Positions 1 through 8,421 of a stretch of DNA of 64,000 nt are shown here, piece after piece. The stretch covers positions 20,567-84,566 of the forward strand of contig JABDLD010000009.1 in assembly GCA_013001885.1 (NCBI GenBank), read 5' to 3'. The notes under the pieces were generated by a model, which saw only the letters and a list, made by a program, of their open reading frames with translations, was not told the DNA's origin and searched no databases. The DNA is from Lysobacterales bacterium (GTDB taxonomy: Bacteria > Pseudomonadota > Gammaproteobacteria > Xanthomonadales > SZUA-36). Position 1 is the first letter of the stretch, and every line of letters begins with the position of its first letter. The position numbers were made by a program, and so were the translations under genes.

Positions 1-1
1 C

Positions 2-1420
2 ACGACCAACCTGTTTGACGTGGGACTGGAATACGCGGGCAAACGCGGACAGGCGCGGCTTGAGTTCAGCGGCTCGGAGTTTGACAACGGTTTCAGTTCG
101 GTAACCTGGGACAGCCCTTATGCACGCGGATTCGGCGATGAAGTTTCGCGCAGCGCGCTGGCGCCTGACAATAAGTATTCACGCGTGAGCCTGGCCGCTG
201 CATTCAGGTTTTCCCAACGCTTCAAGGTTTCCGGCAAGGCTTACATGGGCAAGGCGAAACAGAACGTGGCTTTCCTGCCCTATTCCATCAACCCCCGGTA
301 CGAAGATCGGGAACTGCCGCGCCAGTCGCTGGACGGCAAAGTGGAAACCTCGATGTACAATATTTCCGGCCGCGCTTACCTGCGCCTGGCCGATCGCCTG
401 GACCTGACCGCCCAGTACAAGAAAGACGAGCGCGACAATAAGACCCCGATCGATATCTACTCGCCGATATTACTGGAAGTATCCTCCAGCGATCCGCGCT
501 CCAACCGGCCCTACAGCTACGACCGCCAGAAAGGCGCCATTGAGTTGCGATACCGGCCAACCTACAACATTCGTCTCAATGCAGGCGCGAAAAGAACCAA
601 GCTGGAACGCACTTACCAGGAAGTCCGAAAGAACACGGAAGACGCTTACTGGGGTGAACTCCAGTTGACTCCCTGGGCCTGGCTGGACGCCAGGCTGAAG
701 TATGAAGACCTGACGCGCGACTCTTCAGAGCATGAACAGGAAGGGAACTACGACCGCGCAGAACACCCGTTGATGCGTAAATACAACATGGCGGATCGCG
801 ACCGCAAGCGCTTTGCGCTGCAGTTCGATTTATCGCCGGCCGAACGCCTGGGCGTCAGCCTGAGCTACTACAAAACCGACGACGACTATAAAAACTCCGA
901 GATTGGCCTGACCGAGGGCAACGAGACCAATTTCAACCTGGATATCAACTATGCGTTCGGCAAACATTCCACGGTTTACGGTTTTTACTCCCGTGAACGC
1001 ATCAAATCCCAACTCGCCGGTGCGCCGAAACCTGCCGCAACCCCCTGGAATTCTTCCACGGATGACAAGATCGAGACCTGGGGCCTGGGCATTGCCGGCC
1101 GTATCGACGACAAGACGACTTACGGTGTTGACTACGTGAAGTCGGTTGCCAACGGCAATATACTGACCGAAACCGGTGACGGCGAACCTCCGTTCCCCAC
1201 GCTGTATTCGAATTTGCAGCGGCTGCAGCTCAGCCTGAACCATAAGTTCAATGATCGCTGGGGTTTCGGCCTCAATTTCCTGAAGGAGGAATACGATTCA
1301 TCGAATTGGCAGGTTGACGGTTTCGGACCGCTGGACATCAATGGCGTGCTTACCATGGGTGATGTCAGCCCGGAATATGATGCCTGGGCCATGAGCGTGT
1401 TCGCTACACTGAATTTTTGA
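2..1420 (+). CDS. MtrB/PioB-family outer-membrane beta-barrel protein (5' end missing)
   Basis: The frame is open to the left edge, so this is the C-terminal part (about 470 residues) of a longer gene; the GTG at 20 is not a credible start. The sequence consists of alternating amphipathic strands rich in Tyr, Arg and Asp with short turns and ends in ATLNF, the terminal aromatic typical of outer-membrane barrels. The pattern resembles MtrB/PioB porins, which sheath a periplasmic multiheme cytochrome and pass electrons across the outer membrane. The family's N-terminal CXXC and signal peptide would lie outside the window. A multiheme cytochrome partner is usually encoded next to such genes; none is visible to the right, so it may lie to the left. 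Family call is by overall resemblance. Confidence 0.75.
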   Translation, partial: TTNLFDVGLEYAGKRGQARLEFSGSEFDNGFSSVTWDSPYARGFGDEVSRSALAPDNKYSRVSLAAAFRFSQRFKVSGKAYMGKAKQNVAFLPYSINPRYEDRELPRQSLDGKVETSMYNISGRAYLRLADRLDLTAQYKKDERDNKTPIDIYSPILLEVSSSDPRSNRPYSYDRQKGAIELRYRPTYNIRLNAGAKRTKLERTYQEVRKNTEDAYWGELQLTPWAWLDARLKYEDLTRDSSEHEQEGNYDRAEHPLMRKYNMADRDRKRFALQFDLSPAERLGVSLSYYKTDDDYKNSEIGLTEGNETNFNLDINYAFGKHSTVYGFYSRERIKSQLAGAPKPAATPWNSSTDDKIETWGLGIAGRIDDKTTYGVDYVKSVANGNILTETGDGEPPFPTLYSNLQRLQLSLNHKFNDRWGFGLNFLKEEYDSSNWQVDGFGPLDINGVLTMGDVSPEYDAWAMSVFATLNF

Positions 1421-1442
1421 TTAATTCAGCACCCGGCCTGAC

Positions 1443-2099
1443 ATGACTGAGTCTTCATCCAAGGGCGCCACCTTGCGCCTGGTGGCGCTTGCAATCCTGG
1501 TCGGCGCGATCAGCGCCGTCGGCGGCATTTCATTATGGAACGTCCTGCAGGGTCCCGAAAAATCCGCGTCTTCATCTTCGACCCTGATGATTTTGCCGGA
1601 ACCGCGGGTCATAGCCGACTTCGCGCTGGTGGATGACCAGAATCGGCCTTTTACGTTGGAAAACCTGCGTGGCCATTGGACCGTGCTGTTCTTTGGCTTT
1701 ACCCATTGCCCGGACATTTGTCCCAGTGCCCTGTACGACCTGAACCTGGTCAGCCAGAGCCTCGGGGAGTTAGCCGGCGAGACTCCGCCTGACGTCCGGT
1801 TTGTCTTTGTTTCTATCGATCCGGAGCGGGATACGCCAGAAAAACTTGCGCAATACGTGGGTTACTTCAACCCGGAATTCACCGGCGTGACAGGCCCCGA
1901 GGAGCAACTCGCTCCGATGGCCATGCAGCTCGGGATCGCCTATCAGATCGAACCGCATGACCCGGGCGCTGAGCAGTACGATGTTTATCACACCGCGAGT
2001 TTCTTGCTGACCGATCCCGATGGCCGCCTCCACGGGGTGTTTCCGGCGCCCCACGACGCCCAAAAAATCACCCATGACCTGGCGGCTGCGATTGATTGA
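1443..2099 (+). CDS. SCO1/SenC-family copper chaperone, thioredoxin-like
   Basis: A 218-residue protein with one N-terminal membrane segment (about residues 12-34) and a periplasmic thioredoxin fold. The copper site is visible: CPDIC gives Cys89 and Cys93, and the distant ligand is His183 in YHTASF. SCO proteins deliver copper to the CuA site of cytochrome c oxidase or act as periplasmic thiol-disulfide reductases. It starts 22 bases after the MtrB/PioB-like gene on the same strand and may share its transcript. No oxidase genes are in the window, so its client is unknown. Confidence 0.9.
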   Translation: MTESSSKGATLRLVALAILVGAISAVGGISLWNVLQGPEKSASSSSTLMILPEPRVIADFALVDDQNRPFTLENLRGHWTVLFFGFTHCPDICPSALYDLNLVSQSLGELAGETPPDVRFVFVSIDPERDTPEKLAQYVGYFNPEFTGVTGPEEQLAPMAMQLGIAYQIEPHDPGAEQYDVYHTASFLLTDPDGRLHGVFPAPHDAQKITHDLAAAID

Positions 2100-2157
2100 T
2101 CTGTACCCGTCTGTCCGGTGCTATGATTAAATCTACTGCGCAGGCTGAGGCGGCAAA

Positions 2158-4494
2158 TTGAAATCCGAACTCCGGCAAGGATTCTATCTCAACGACCTGC
2201 TGGTCCAACCGGATGAAAAACGAGTCACCGGCCCGGCCGGCGATACGCCGCTCTCGCAGATTTCCATGGAAGCCCTGCTCTGCCTGGCAGAAAACGCCGG
2301 CAACCCGGTTCCTGCGGACTTGCTCATCACGCGCCTCTGGGGCGCGGGTCTCGGCACCCCTGAAATGCTGGAAAACACGATTCGTGAGATCCGTGGTGTA
2401 CTTCAGGATCCGGAGGAAACATCCGGGTTCCTGAAGAATTCGGCGGAGCAAGGGTATCAGCTCATGGTGCACCCGGTCTTGCGTGAGCGGCAGAACGATC
2501 CGGGGCTGCTCGAAAACCTGAAACAGCGCGGCGTTCTGGAAACGGCCCTCGCCTATCTTGTCGTGGGCTGGCTGATCGTCCAGGTAGTCGATGTGCTGTT
2601 TGACCAACTGCATCTGCCCGCCTGGGCCGGCACCTTCGTCACGGCAGGTGTGATCGCCGGCTTTCCCATCGCCATTGTGCTGAGCTGGTTTCTCGAGCTG
2701 CGTGACGGCAGGGCGGTGCTCGATGACCGGTCACCGGCGGACAGGCGCAAACGCAAGCTCAGCCGGACTTACCTTTCGGTCATCGCCGCGCTGGTCATTG
2801 CCGTGGGTGTCGTCTTCATCTACGACAGGAACATTGGTCTGCCCGAGGCTCCGGAAGCAGAGCCTGTCCGCCTGGCGGAAGAAGTCGTGTTACCACCGGT
2901 TCAGGACAATTCCATTGCGGTCCTGCCCTTTTTTAACATGGACGGCAGCAACGAGACCCAGATTTTTGCCCAGGGCCTGGCCGATGATGTGATTACACGG
3001 CTATCCCGCGTGCCGGGCTTGCTGGTCTCTTCGCGCGGCGACGCGTTCACGCTGGAATCAAATTCCGCGTCACAGAAAGTCCGTGAGCGGCTGCGCGTCG
3101 CCCTTTACCTGGAAGGCAGCGTGCAGATGCAGGACGAACGGATGAGAATCATCGTGCAGCTTATTGATTCTGCAACCGGATTTCACGTACTGTCACGCCG
3201 TTTTGACCGCCTGCGTGAAGACTTTTTCGACATTCGCGACGAAATTACCGAGCTGACCGTCGCCAATGTCCGGGTCGCGCTGCCGCCGGATACGCAGGCA
3301 GTTTCGAACATCTCTGCTGATGACCCGACGCTGGATGTCTACGTGCTGTATCGCCGCGGGATGGACAGCCTGCACCTGCCGGAAAGCATTGCAACACTGG
3401 AGAGCGCCATCGAATGGTTCAGTTCAGCGCTCGAGATAGACCCCGACTACGCAGCGGCGCACGCCGGAAAGTGCTCGGCCTTCGTGGAAGCGTATCCGAT
3501 CAGTGACGACGCGGCCTATATCGGCAAGGCGGAAAACGCCTGTGCCCGCGCATTGGAGCTCAACCCCAACCTCGATGTGATTCACACTGCGCTGGGCGAC
3601 TTGTACAGCGCGACCGGCAAGTATCCGGAGGCGGAAAATGCCTACCTGGCGGCGCTGAACATCAATCCCAACAGCGTCAGTTCATTGTCGGGCCTGGGCT
3701 CCATCTTCATGCTCCAGAACCGGGCCGGCGACGCAGAGGAGCGCTTCAGGCAAGCGATCGGCCGCCACCCCGGTGACTGGTCAGCCTACAACTCACTGGG
3801 TTATTTTTTATACCGGTCGGGGCGGTACGCGGAAGCCGCGGAACAATACGAGATCGTGGTCGCGCTTGACGACACCAACATGACGGGATTCACGAACCTG
3901 GGTGCGGCCTACATGCTGGCCGGAGACTTCACATCAGCCACGCCGGCTTTTGAGAGAGCCATCGAAATAGAACCCCAAAAATCAACTTACAGCAATCTGG
4001 GCCTGATGTATTACTACCTGGGCCAGGACGAGGAATCGATCAACGCCCACAGTCAGGCCATCAAGCTGTCGCCCAACGACCACCTGGCGTGGTCCAACCT
4101 GGGCGACGCGCTGTGGATGTCCGGCAAGCAGCCACAGGCGCAGGACGCGTTCAGTACCGCGCAGGAACTGGCAAACAATGCGCTCCGGGTGAACCCCAAC
4201 GATCCGTATACCCTGATGGACCTGGCCTGGATAACAACGATGCTGGACCGGCAACAAGACGCGTATAAACTGCTCGAGCGGGCACGTTCGCTGACGCCGG
4301 ACGACCCCTACCTGCATTACTACGAGGGGCTGATGCGCTTGCGCGGCGGGGAAGAGGAAGCCGCACTGTCTTCATTTGCGCTTGCAGTGGAGAAAGGTTA
4401 CCCGGCGCAGATGCTTACGGCGGACCCGCAACTGGCGCCGGTAAAAGGCCGTCCGGAACTGGAAAATATCGTCCGGCAGGCCGAGTCGGGCTGA
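2158..4494 (+). CDS. CadC-like membrane regulator: winged helix, TolB/FlgO-like domain and TPR repeats
   Basis: Starts at TTG 2158: an in-frame TGA lies at 2146 and GAGG at 2147-2150 is well placed, so an earlier start is excluded. The order in 778 residues is: winged-helix (OmpR/CadC type) DNA-binding domain at about 5-105; membrane segments at about 128-148, 156-178 and 204-222; a TolB/FlgO-like domain at about 252-375 beginning NSIAVLPFFNM; then about ten TPR repeats to residue 775. No cyclase domain is present. The layout implies a membrane-anchored one-component regulator whose TPR part senses an unknown signal. Targets are unknown; the adjacent lipoprotein gene is a candidate. Confidence 0.85.
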   Translation: MKSELRQGFYLNDLLVQPDEKRVTGPAGDTPLSQISMEALLCLAENAGNPVPADLLITRLWGAGLGTPEMLENTIREIRGVLQDPEETSGFLKNSAEQGYQLMVHPVLRERQNDPGLLENLKQRGVLETALAYLVVGWLIVQVVDVLFDQLHLPAWAGTFVTAGVIAGFPIAIVLSWFLELRDGRAVLDDRSPADRRKRKLSRTYLSVIAALVIAVGVVFIYDRNIGLPEAPEAEPVRLAEEVVLPPVQDNSIAVLPFFNMDGSNETQIFAQGLADDVITRLSRVPGLLVSSRGDAFTLESNSASQKVRERLRVALYLEGSVQMQDERMRIIVQLIDSATGFHVLSRRFDRLREDFFDIRDEITELTVANVRVALPPDTQAVSNISADDPTLDVYVLYRRGMDSLHLPESIATLESAIEWFSSALEIDPDYAAAHAGKCSAFVEAYPISDDAAYIGKAENACARALELNPNLDVIHTALGDLYSATGKYPEAENAYLAALNINPNSVSSLSGLGSIFMLQNRAGDAEERFRQAIGRHPGDWSAYNSLGYFLYRSGRYAEAAEQYEIVVALDDTNMTGFTNLGAAYMLAGDFTSATPAFERAIEIEPQKSTYSNLGLMYYYLGQDEESINAHSQAIKLSPNDHLAWSNLGDALWMSGKQPQAQDAFSTAQELANNALRVNPNDPYTLMDLAWITTMLDRQQDAYKLLERARSLTPDDPYLHYYEGLMRLRGGEEEAALSSFALAVEKGYPAQMLTADPQLAPVKGRPELENIVRQAESG

Positions 4495-4543
4495 ACGCGC
4501 TATGCTTAAAATGCTGAATGTGAAAAAGCTGAGGAGAAGAAAA

Positions 4544-5014
4544 GTGCGAAAAATACTGTTAATGCTGTCCCTTGCGTTATTGCTGGCCGCGTGCGCCTCT
4601 GTGCCGCCTCCCGTTGCCCCTGCGCCACCTGCTGTGAGCCAAGCTGCTCCGCCACCTTCTCCGAGCAACGACTGCACCGATGAGCCGGGTAGCCAGCCGG
4701 TCAACATCCACTACGGTGATTCGCAGATCAAGGTGACGCCGGCGCTCTACACGATCAAGACGAACAAAAACCTGAAATTCAGGCTGATCGCCGATAACGT
4801 CAATGGCCCCGGTAATCTCGATTACGCCACGGTCCTGGTGACCATCGAAGGCAAGGACGGCCTGAATCAGTGGATCAATACAAGCGGAAAAGAGAACGGC
4901 ACCAACCCGCTGGTGGTCTGCGTGCCGGACTTCCAGCAAGACCGCGTCGTATCCTACCTGGTTAAGGTCGAAGAGGTGGGCGTCCTTGATCCGCGCGTCG
5001 ACGTAAAGAAATAA
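4544..5014 (+). CDS. Predicted lipoprotein of unknown function
   Basis: I chose GTG 4544 because GAGGAG at 4531-4536 precedes it by seven bases; an in-frame ATG at 4502 would add 14 basic residues. The product of about 156 residues begins with a lipoprotein signal ending LLAAC, followed by a Pro/Ala-rich linker and a globular domain with two cysteines that could pair. No family is recognised. It follows the CadC-like regulator by about 50 bases on the same strand, so the two may be functionally linked. Confidence 0.7.
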   Translation: MRKILLMLSLALLLAACASVPPPVAPAPPAVSQAAPPPSPSNDCTDEPGSQPVNIHYGDSQIKVTPALYTIKTNKNLKFRLIADNVNGPGNLDYATVLVTIEGKDGLNQWINTSGKENGTNPLVVCVPDFQQDRVVSYLVKVEEVGVLDPRVDVKK

Positions 5015-5027
5015 CCGCGCAGAATCC

Positions 5028-6845
5028 CTAGTCAGAAAAAAAGCGGGCGTTCTGTTCCGACACGGCTTCGAGCACATCGCCCCGGAAACGGGGCGTTCTG
5101 ACCAGCCGGTAATCCCAGTCGCGCACTTCGTACAAGCCGCTGGGGAAGGTTACGGTTATCTGGTCGGGCTCGAGCAGCGCGTAATTGTAGTAGCTGCCCG
5201 CAACCAGCCAGTCCCATTCCTGCTGCTTGAACAGGTTGTTGCCAACACTGTAGTCGGAAGCGGGATTCACGCATCCCAGCAGCTCTTCCATCAACGTTGG
5301 AATGATGTCGTAATGCGAGGTCCGGTGCGCATACACGCCGCCGGCTTTACCGGGCCAGTAGACGACCATCGGCGTCACCAGTTGATGGCGTGTATAACCG
5401 GATCCGTGTTTTTCCAGTTTCGCACCGCTTTCACCAAATTCTTCCCCGTGGTCTGCGGTGATCATGATTACCGTATTTCCAAGCTGGCCGCGACGCTCCA
5501 GATCTGCCAGCACCTTTCCCGCCAGATCGTCAAAAAAGTGAACAGCGCTCTGGTATTTTGCAAACTCCCCGGACTGGAACTCATCGTCACGGGGCGGAAA
5601 CTGAACCGGGTAATCCGGCGGAAAACTTTTTCCCATGGTGGAGTCGTAAAACAGGAAGCCAAAGTACGGCCGGCCGGTGTCACGTCCGTCCAGCCACTGG
5701 AACCACTCGTCCGTCATCTTCAGGTCACGTTTCCAGGCCGGATCTGACGCCGGCTCTGTCTGGATTCGCAGGTCCGGCACGTTGGCGAAGGCGGTCCGGT
5801 CGAGCACCACCGGCCGGTACAGGGTGGCGCTGCTGAACAGGCCAAGCTGATAATCCCGTGACTGCAGCTCATCGATGAACACGCTGGGCTTCTGCAGGGC
5901 GGCAAAACTGCTCCAGTAGCCGGGCGGCAAACCATAAAACAGGCTGAACATTCCCATCCGGGATGAATTGCCGCCACTGAAGTGGTTGCGGTAATTGATC
6001 CCAGCCGCGTCAGCAAAGCGGCTGATGTTCGGGGCAAGCTCGGGTGTGAAAACGCTGCCGCGCATCGAATCAGCGACAATCAGCAACAGGTTAAGCCGCT
6101 CGCCCTGCTCGCACTGCAAAGGACTCAGGGGATAGTTCAGCAACCGGCCGGAAGATTCATCCTGGTTTTGCGCCATACGCCTGGCCAGTTCGCGTTCGCG
6201 GCTTGCCTTCACGTCGATCAGGCCGGTTTTTGTCATGAAAGACTTCGCGGTCACGCCCTTGTACACGGGTAATTGCTGTCCGAGACTGGTCACCGGCACG
6301 TAATAACTGGCGTCGGCCCAGGCATGAATGCCCTGCGCAAGGATCACCATCGCGCCGCAGACCATCCCCACAGCCGGGCCGAACCGGCGTTTCGGGGCAA
6401 GCACCCAGGCCCACACCGAACGCGCCAGCAGCGACTCGAAAAACAGGCCGATCAAAAAGATCACCGCGGCGAAAACCCAGCTTTGCCAGCCGAGGATTTT
6501 CATCGTCAGGGCATTGATGTGAAAACGGCTCTGCGACCACAGCAGGCTGTCGAGCATCATCAGCGCAATCATCAGGGCGAACAGCGCCACCGCCAGGATC
6601 GTGGCGGCCCGCCGGCGCGGAAAGACCAGGATGACGGGGGTAAGCAATATCAACAACGGCAGCGTGGTCAGGACCACGTGATGGCCGATATACACCGCCA
6701 CCAGGTACACCAGGGAAAGCGCCGTCTGTTCGGGCAGTCCACCGGTGAAATAACGCAAACTGACCAGTCCGAAAACCACGGAATTGGCGAGCGCAAACCA
6801 GCCCGCCCAGCGAAAAAGCATTTTACGTGTGATGGTGTTGTCCAT
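5028..6845 (-). CDS. YejM/PbgA-like inner-membrane protein with DUF3413 and sulfatase-fold domain
   Basis: A 605-residue protein from ATG 6845; an in-frame TTG at 6878 is the only earlier option. The first 190 or so residues carry about five membrane helices (DUF3413-like) and the rest is a periplasmic sulfatase/alkaline-phosphatase fold, with landmarks LLLIVADSMRGS, HFSGGNSSRMG and TADHGEEFGES. In Enterobacteria YejM (PbgA/LapC) senses lipopolysaccharide and restrains LpxC degradation; catalysis is not required for that. The usual sulfatase Cys nucleophile is not at the expected place, agreeing with a regulatory or modified role. It is divergent from the glycosyltransferase gene to the right. 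Confidence 0.85.
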   Translation of the reverse strand: MDNTITRKMLFRWAGWFALANSVVFGLVSLRYFTGGLPEQTALSLVYLVAVYIGHHVVLTTLPLLILLTPVILVFPRRRAATILAVALFALMIALMMLDSLLWSQSRFHINALTMKILGWQSWVFAAVIFLIGLFFESLLARSVWAWVLAPKRRFGPAVGMVCGAMVILAQGIHAWADASYYVPVTSLGQQLPVYKGVTAKSFMTKTGLIDVKASRERELARRMAQNQDESSGRLLNYPLSPLQCEQGERLNLLLIVADSMRGSVFTPELAPNISRFADAAGINYRNHFSGGNSSRMGMFSLFYGLPPGYWSSFAALQKPSVFIDELQSRDYQLGLFSSATLYRPVVLDRTAFANVPDLRIQTEPASDPAWKRDLKMTDEWFQWLDGRDTGRPYFGFLFYDSTMGKSFPPDYPVQFPPRDDEFQSGEFAKYQSAVHFFDDLAGKVLADLERRGQLGNTVIMITADHGEEFGESGAKLEKHGSGYTRHQLVTPMVVYWPGKAGGVYAHRTSHYDIIPTLMEELLGCVNPASDYSVGNNLFKQQEWDWLVAGSYYNYALLEPDQITVTFPSGLYEVRDWDYRLVRTPRFRGDVLEAVSEQNARFFSD

Positions 6846-6902
6846 GGTCTGATTCCCGAGCCGCCGGTGATTGGCCAAAGCGATTAGAATGTGAGGATCG
6901 AA

Positions 6903-7850
6903 ATGATGTTAGACGTTATGAAAGGCCAGAATCAACACCCCATCTATGCTTTTCCAAGGCTGTCAAAAACAGATTTGCTTTTTGTGCGCATCGGCGGCAA
7001 CGGGCTCGGCAACCTGATGATCACCTGGGCGCGTTGCCTGGCGGCATCTGAACGCCATGGGTGGCGCATGGTGTGGCCAACCTGGGCGTCGTTCAAGCCG
7101 AAGAACTGGCGCGTCAACCCGTACGACCATCGGACCTACTCTGATTTGTTCGTTCCCAATGAACGCTACGTTTCCGGCTGGAGAAAACCGTGGTGCCTGG
7201 CAAGGCACCGCTGGATCAGCGAACATGACGCGCTGAATGCCCCCGTAACGCCCGGTTCAGTGGTCGAGTTTCGCGGAATGAAAGATTTTTTTACGCCCTT
7301 TCGCGAAGACCACGCCCTGGTCTACCGTGAACTGCGGCGCATGGCCCGTGGGCAGCACCTGGCTGCTTTCTCGGAATCCAGTCCTGCCCCCATCGGCATC
7401 CATGTTCGCCGCGGCGATTTTATCCAGCGGGCCAGCTATGAGGACATGGTCAGCGACCACAACAGCCTGCTTCCGCTGCGGTGGTATACAGACGCGCTGC
7501 AGGCGGTGCGCAAAAAAGCAGGCAGCGACTTTCCGGCCTTTGTTTTCTCAGACGGTACGGAAACCGAATTGGAAGAGCTGTTGACTTTGCCGCGGGTCCG
7601 GCGGGTCGATTACGGCTCCGGGTTGGGCGACTTGCTGGGACTGTCCCGAAGCCGCCTGCTGATTGCGTCCGGCTCGACCTTCAGCATGTGGGGCAGTTTC
7701 CTCGGCCAGGTGCCGACCATCTGGCACCCGGGAAAACTGCTTCAACCGCTGTTGATGGAAAATCCGCAGCAGGAGATCGAGTGGGCTCCGGGCGATCACC
7801 TTCCAGACTGGATTGAACCGGTCCTCACGCAGGATAAAACTTCCCAATAG
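6903..7850 (+). CDS. GT11-like glycosyltransferase (alpha-1,2-fucosyltransferase family)
   Basis: A 315-residue soluble protein. ATG 6903 is preferred because GAGG at 6893-6896 lies six bases upstream; GTG 6891 is the longer alternative. Landmarks are an N-terminal GGNGLGNLMITWARCL stretch, GIHVRRGDF (GDP-sugar binding HxRRGD motif, His167) and ASGSTFSMWGSFLG near the C-terminus, which together match GT11-type fucosyltransferases. The acceptor is unknown; O-antigen or another surface glycan is likely. The last 26 bases overlap the convergent CBS gene. Other GT11-fold activities cannot be excluded. Confidence 0.75.
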   Translation: MMLDVMKGQNQHPIYAFPRLSKTDLLFVRIGGNGLGNLMITWARCLAASERHGWRMVWPTWASFKPKNWRVNPYDHRTYSDLFVPNERYVSGWRKPWCLARHRWISEHDALNAPVTPGSVVEFRGMKDFFTPFREDHALVYRELRRMARGQHLAAFSESSPAPIGIHVRRGDFIQRASYEDMVSDHNSLLPLRWYTDALQAVRKKAGSDFPAFVFSDGTETELEELLTLPRVRRVDYGSGLGDLLGLSRSRLLIASGSTFSMWGSFLGQVPTIWHPGKLLQPLLMENPQQEIEWAPGDHLPDWIEPVLTQDKTSQ

Positions 7851-8226
7851 CGCGCACCACGTCACTGCGGTCGATCATACCCACCAGCCGCCCGTTATCG
7901 ACTACCGGGTAACGCCGAAATTTGCCCTTGATGAACATTTCCGCCAGCGTCAGGATGCCCTGTTCGGGACTCACGTATTCCGGATCGGGGCTCATGTGCT
8001 TGTTCACCAGGCCGCCTGGAACCCCATGGTAATAACCCTGGAGAGCTACCTGCATTAAATCGCGCTCGGTCAGCATGCCGACCAGCCGGCCGTGCTTATC
8101 CAGCACCGGAGCACCTGAAATTCCGGCCTTGAGCAGTAATTTTGTTGCGTGCAGCACGTCCATCCCAGGATTCAGCGTCAATAAGTCTGTCTTCATGTAG
8201 TCCTTGACATGCAGGGATCTCAACAT
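7825..8226 (-). CDS. CBS-domain pair protein
   Basis: A 133-residue protein made of two CBS motifs (about residues 1-60 and 70-133), with VKDYMKTDLLTLNPGMDV and the parallel VNKHMSPDPEYVSPEQGI opening each half. Such Bateman modules bind adenine nucleotides and usually regulate a partner. ATG 8226 has a strong upstream GGAAGGAG. It overlaps the end of nqrM by seven bases and is the last gene of the nqr transcript, suggesting, but not showing, nucleotide-dependent control linked to Na+-NQR. Its 3' end overlaps the convergent glycosyltransferase gene by 26 bases. Confidence 0.88.
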   Translation of the reverse strand: MLRSLHVKDYMKTDLLTLNPGMDVLHATKLLLKAGISGAPVLDKHGRLVGMLTERDLMQVALQGYYHGVPGGLVNKHMSPDPEYVSPEQGILTLAEMFIKGKFRRYPVVDNGRLVGMIDRSDVVRAIGKFYPA

Positions 8227-8417
8227 CGGGATTCTCCTTCCTTATCAGTGTCGGCTGTCCCATGCAGGTCTTTTTTGGGACAGCCTTCGCAGCGCGGCGA
8301 GCCGGCCGGTTTGTTTCCGCAGCCGCCCCGGAACGGTGTGCCGGACAGCAGCAAACCCATGCCCATTGCGAGGCAACAGAGGATGACAATGACCAGTGTT
8401 CCGAGAAATATCGCCAT
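8220..8417 (-). CDS. nqrM: Na+-NQR maturation factor NqrM
   Basis: A 65-residue protein (ATG 8417) with one N-terminal membrane helix (about 3-25) followed by a short Cys-rich tail: Cys33 in RGGCG and Cys43/Cys46 in RCEGC, plus Cys14, Cys15 and Cys65. Small membrane proteins of this form directly after nqrF are NqrM, needed for assembly of the Fe site between NqrD and NqrE. It starts four bases after nqrF. No apbE flavin transferase gene, which often sits nearby, is present in the window. Confidence 0.85.
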   Translation of the reverse strand: MAIFLGTLVIVILCCLAMGMGLLLSGTPFRGGCGNKPAGSPRCEGCPKKDLHGTADTDKEGESRC

Positions 8418-8421
8418 GGCA

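Noticed and set aside
2158..4494. Reading the TPR protein as an adenylate cyclase
   Set aside because: Proteins with this TolB-like/TPR half often carry a cyclase domain, but the N-terminal domain here is a winged helix and no cyclase motif is present.
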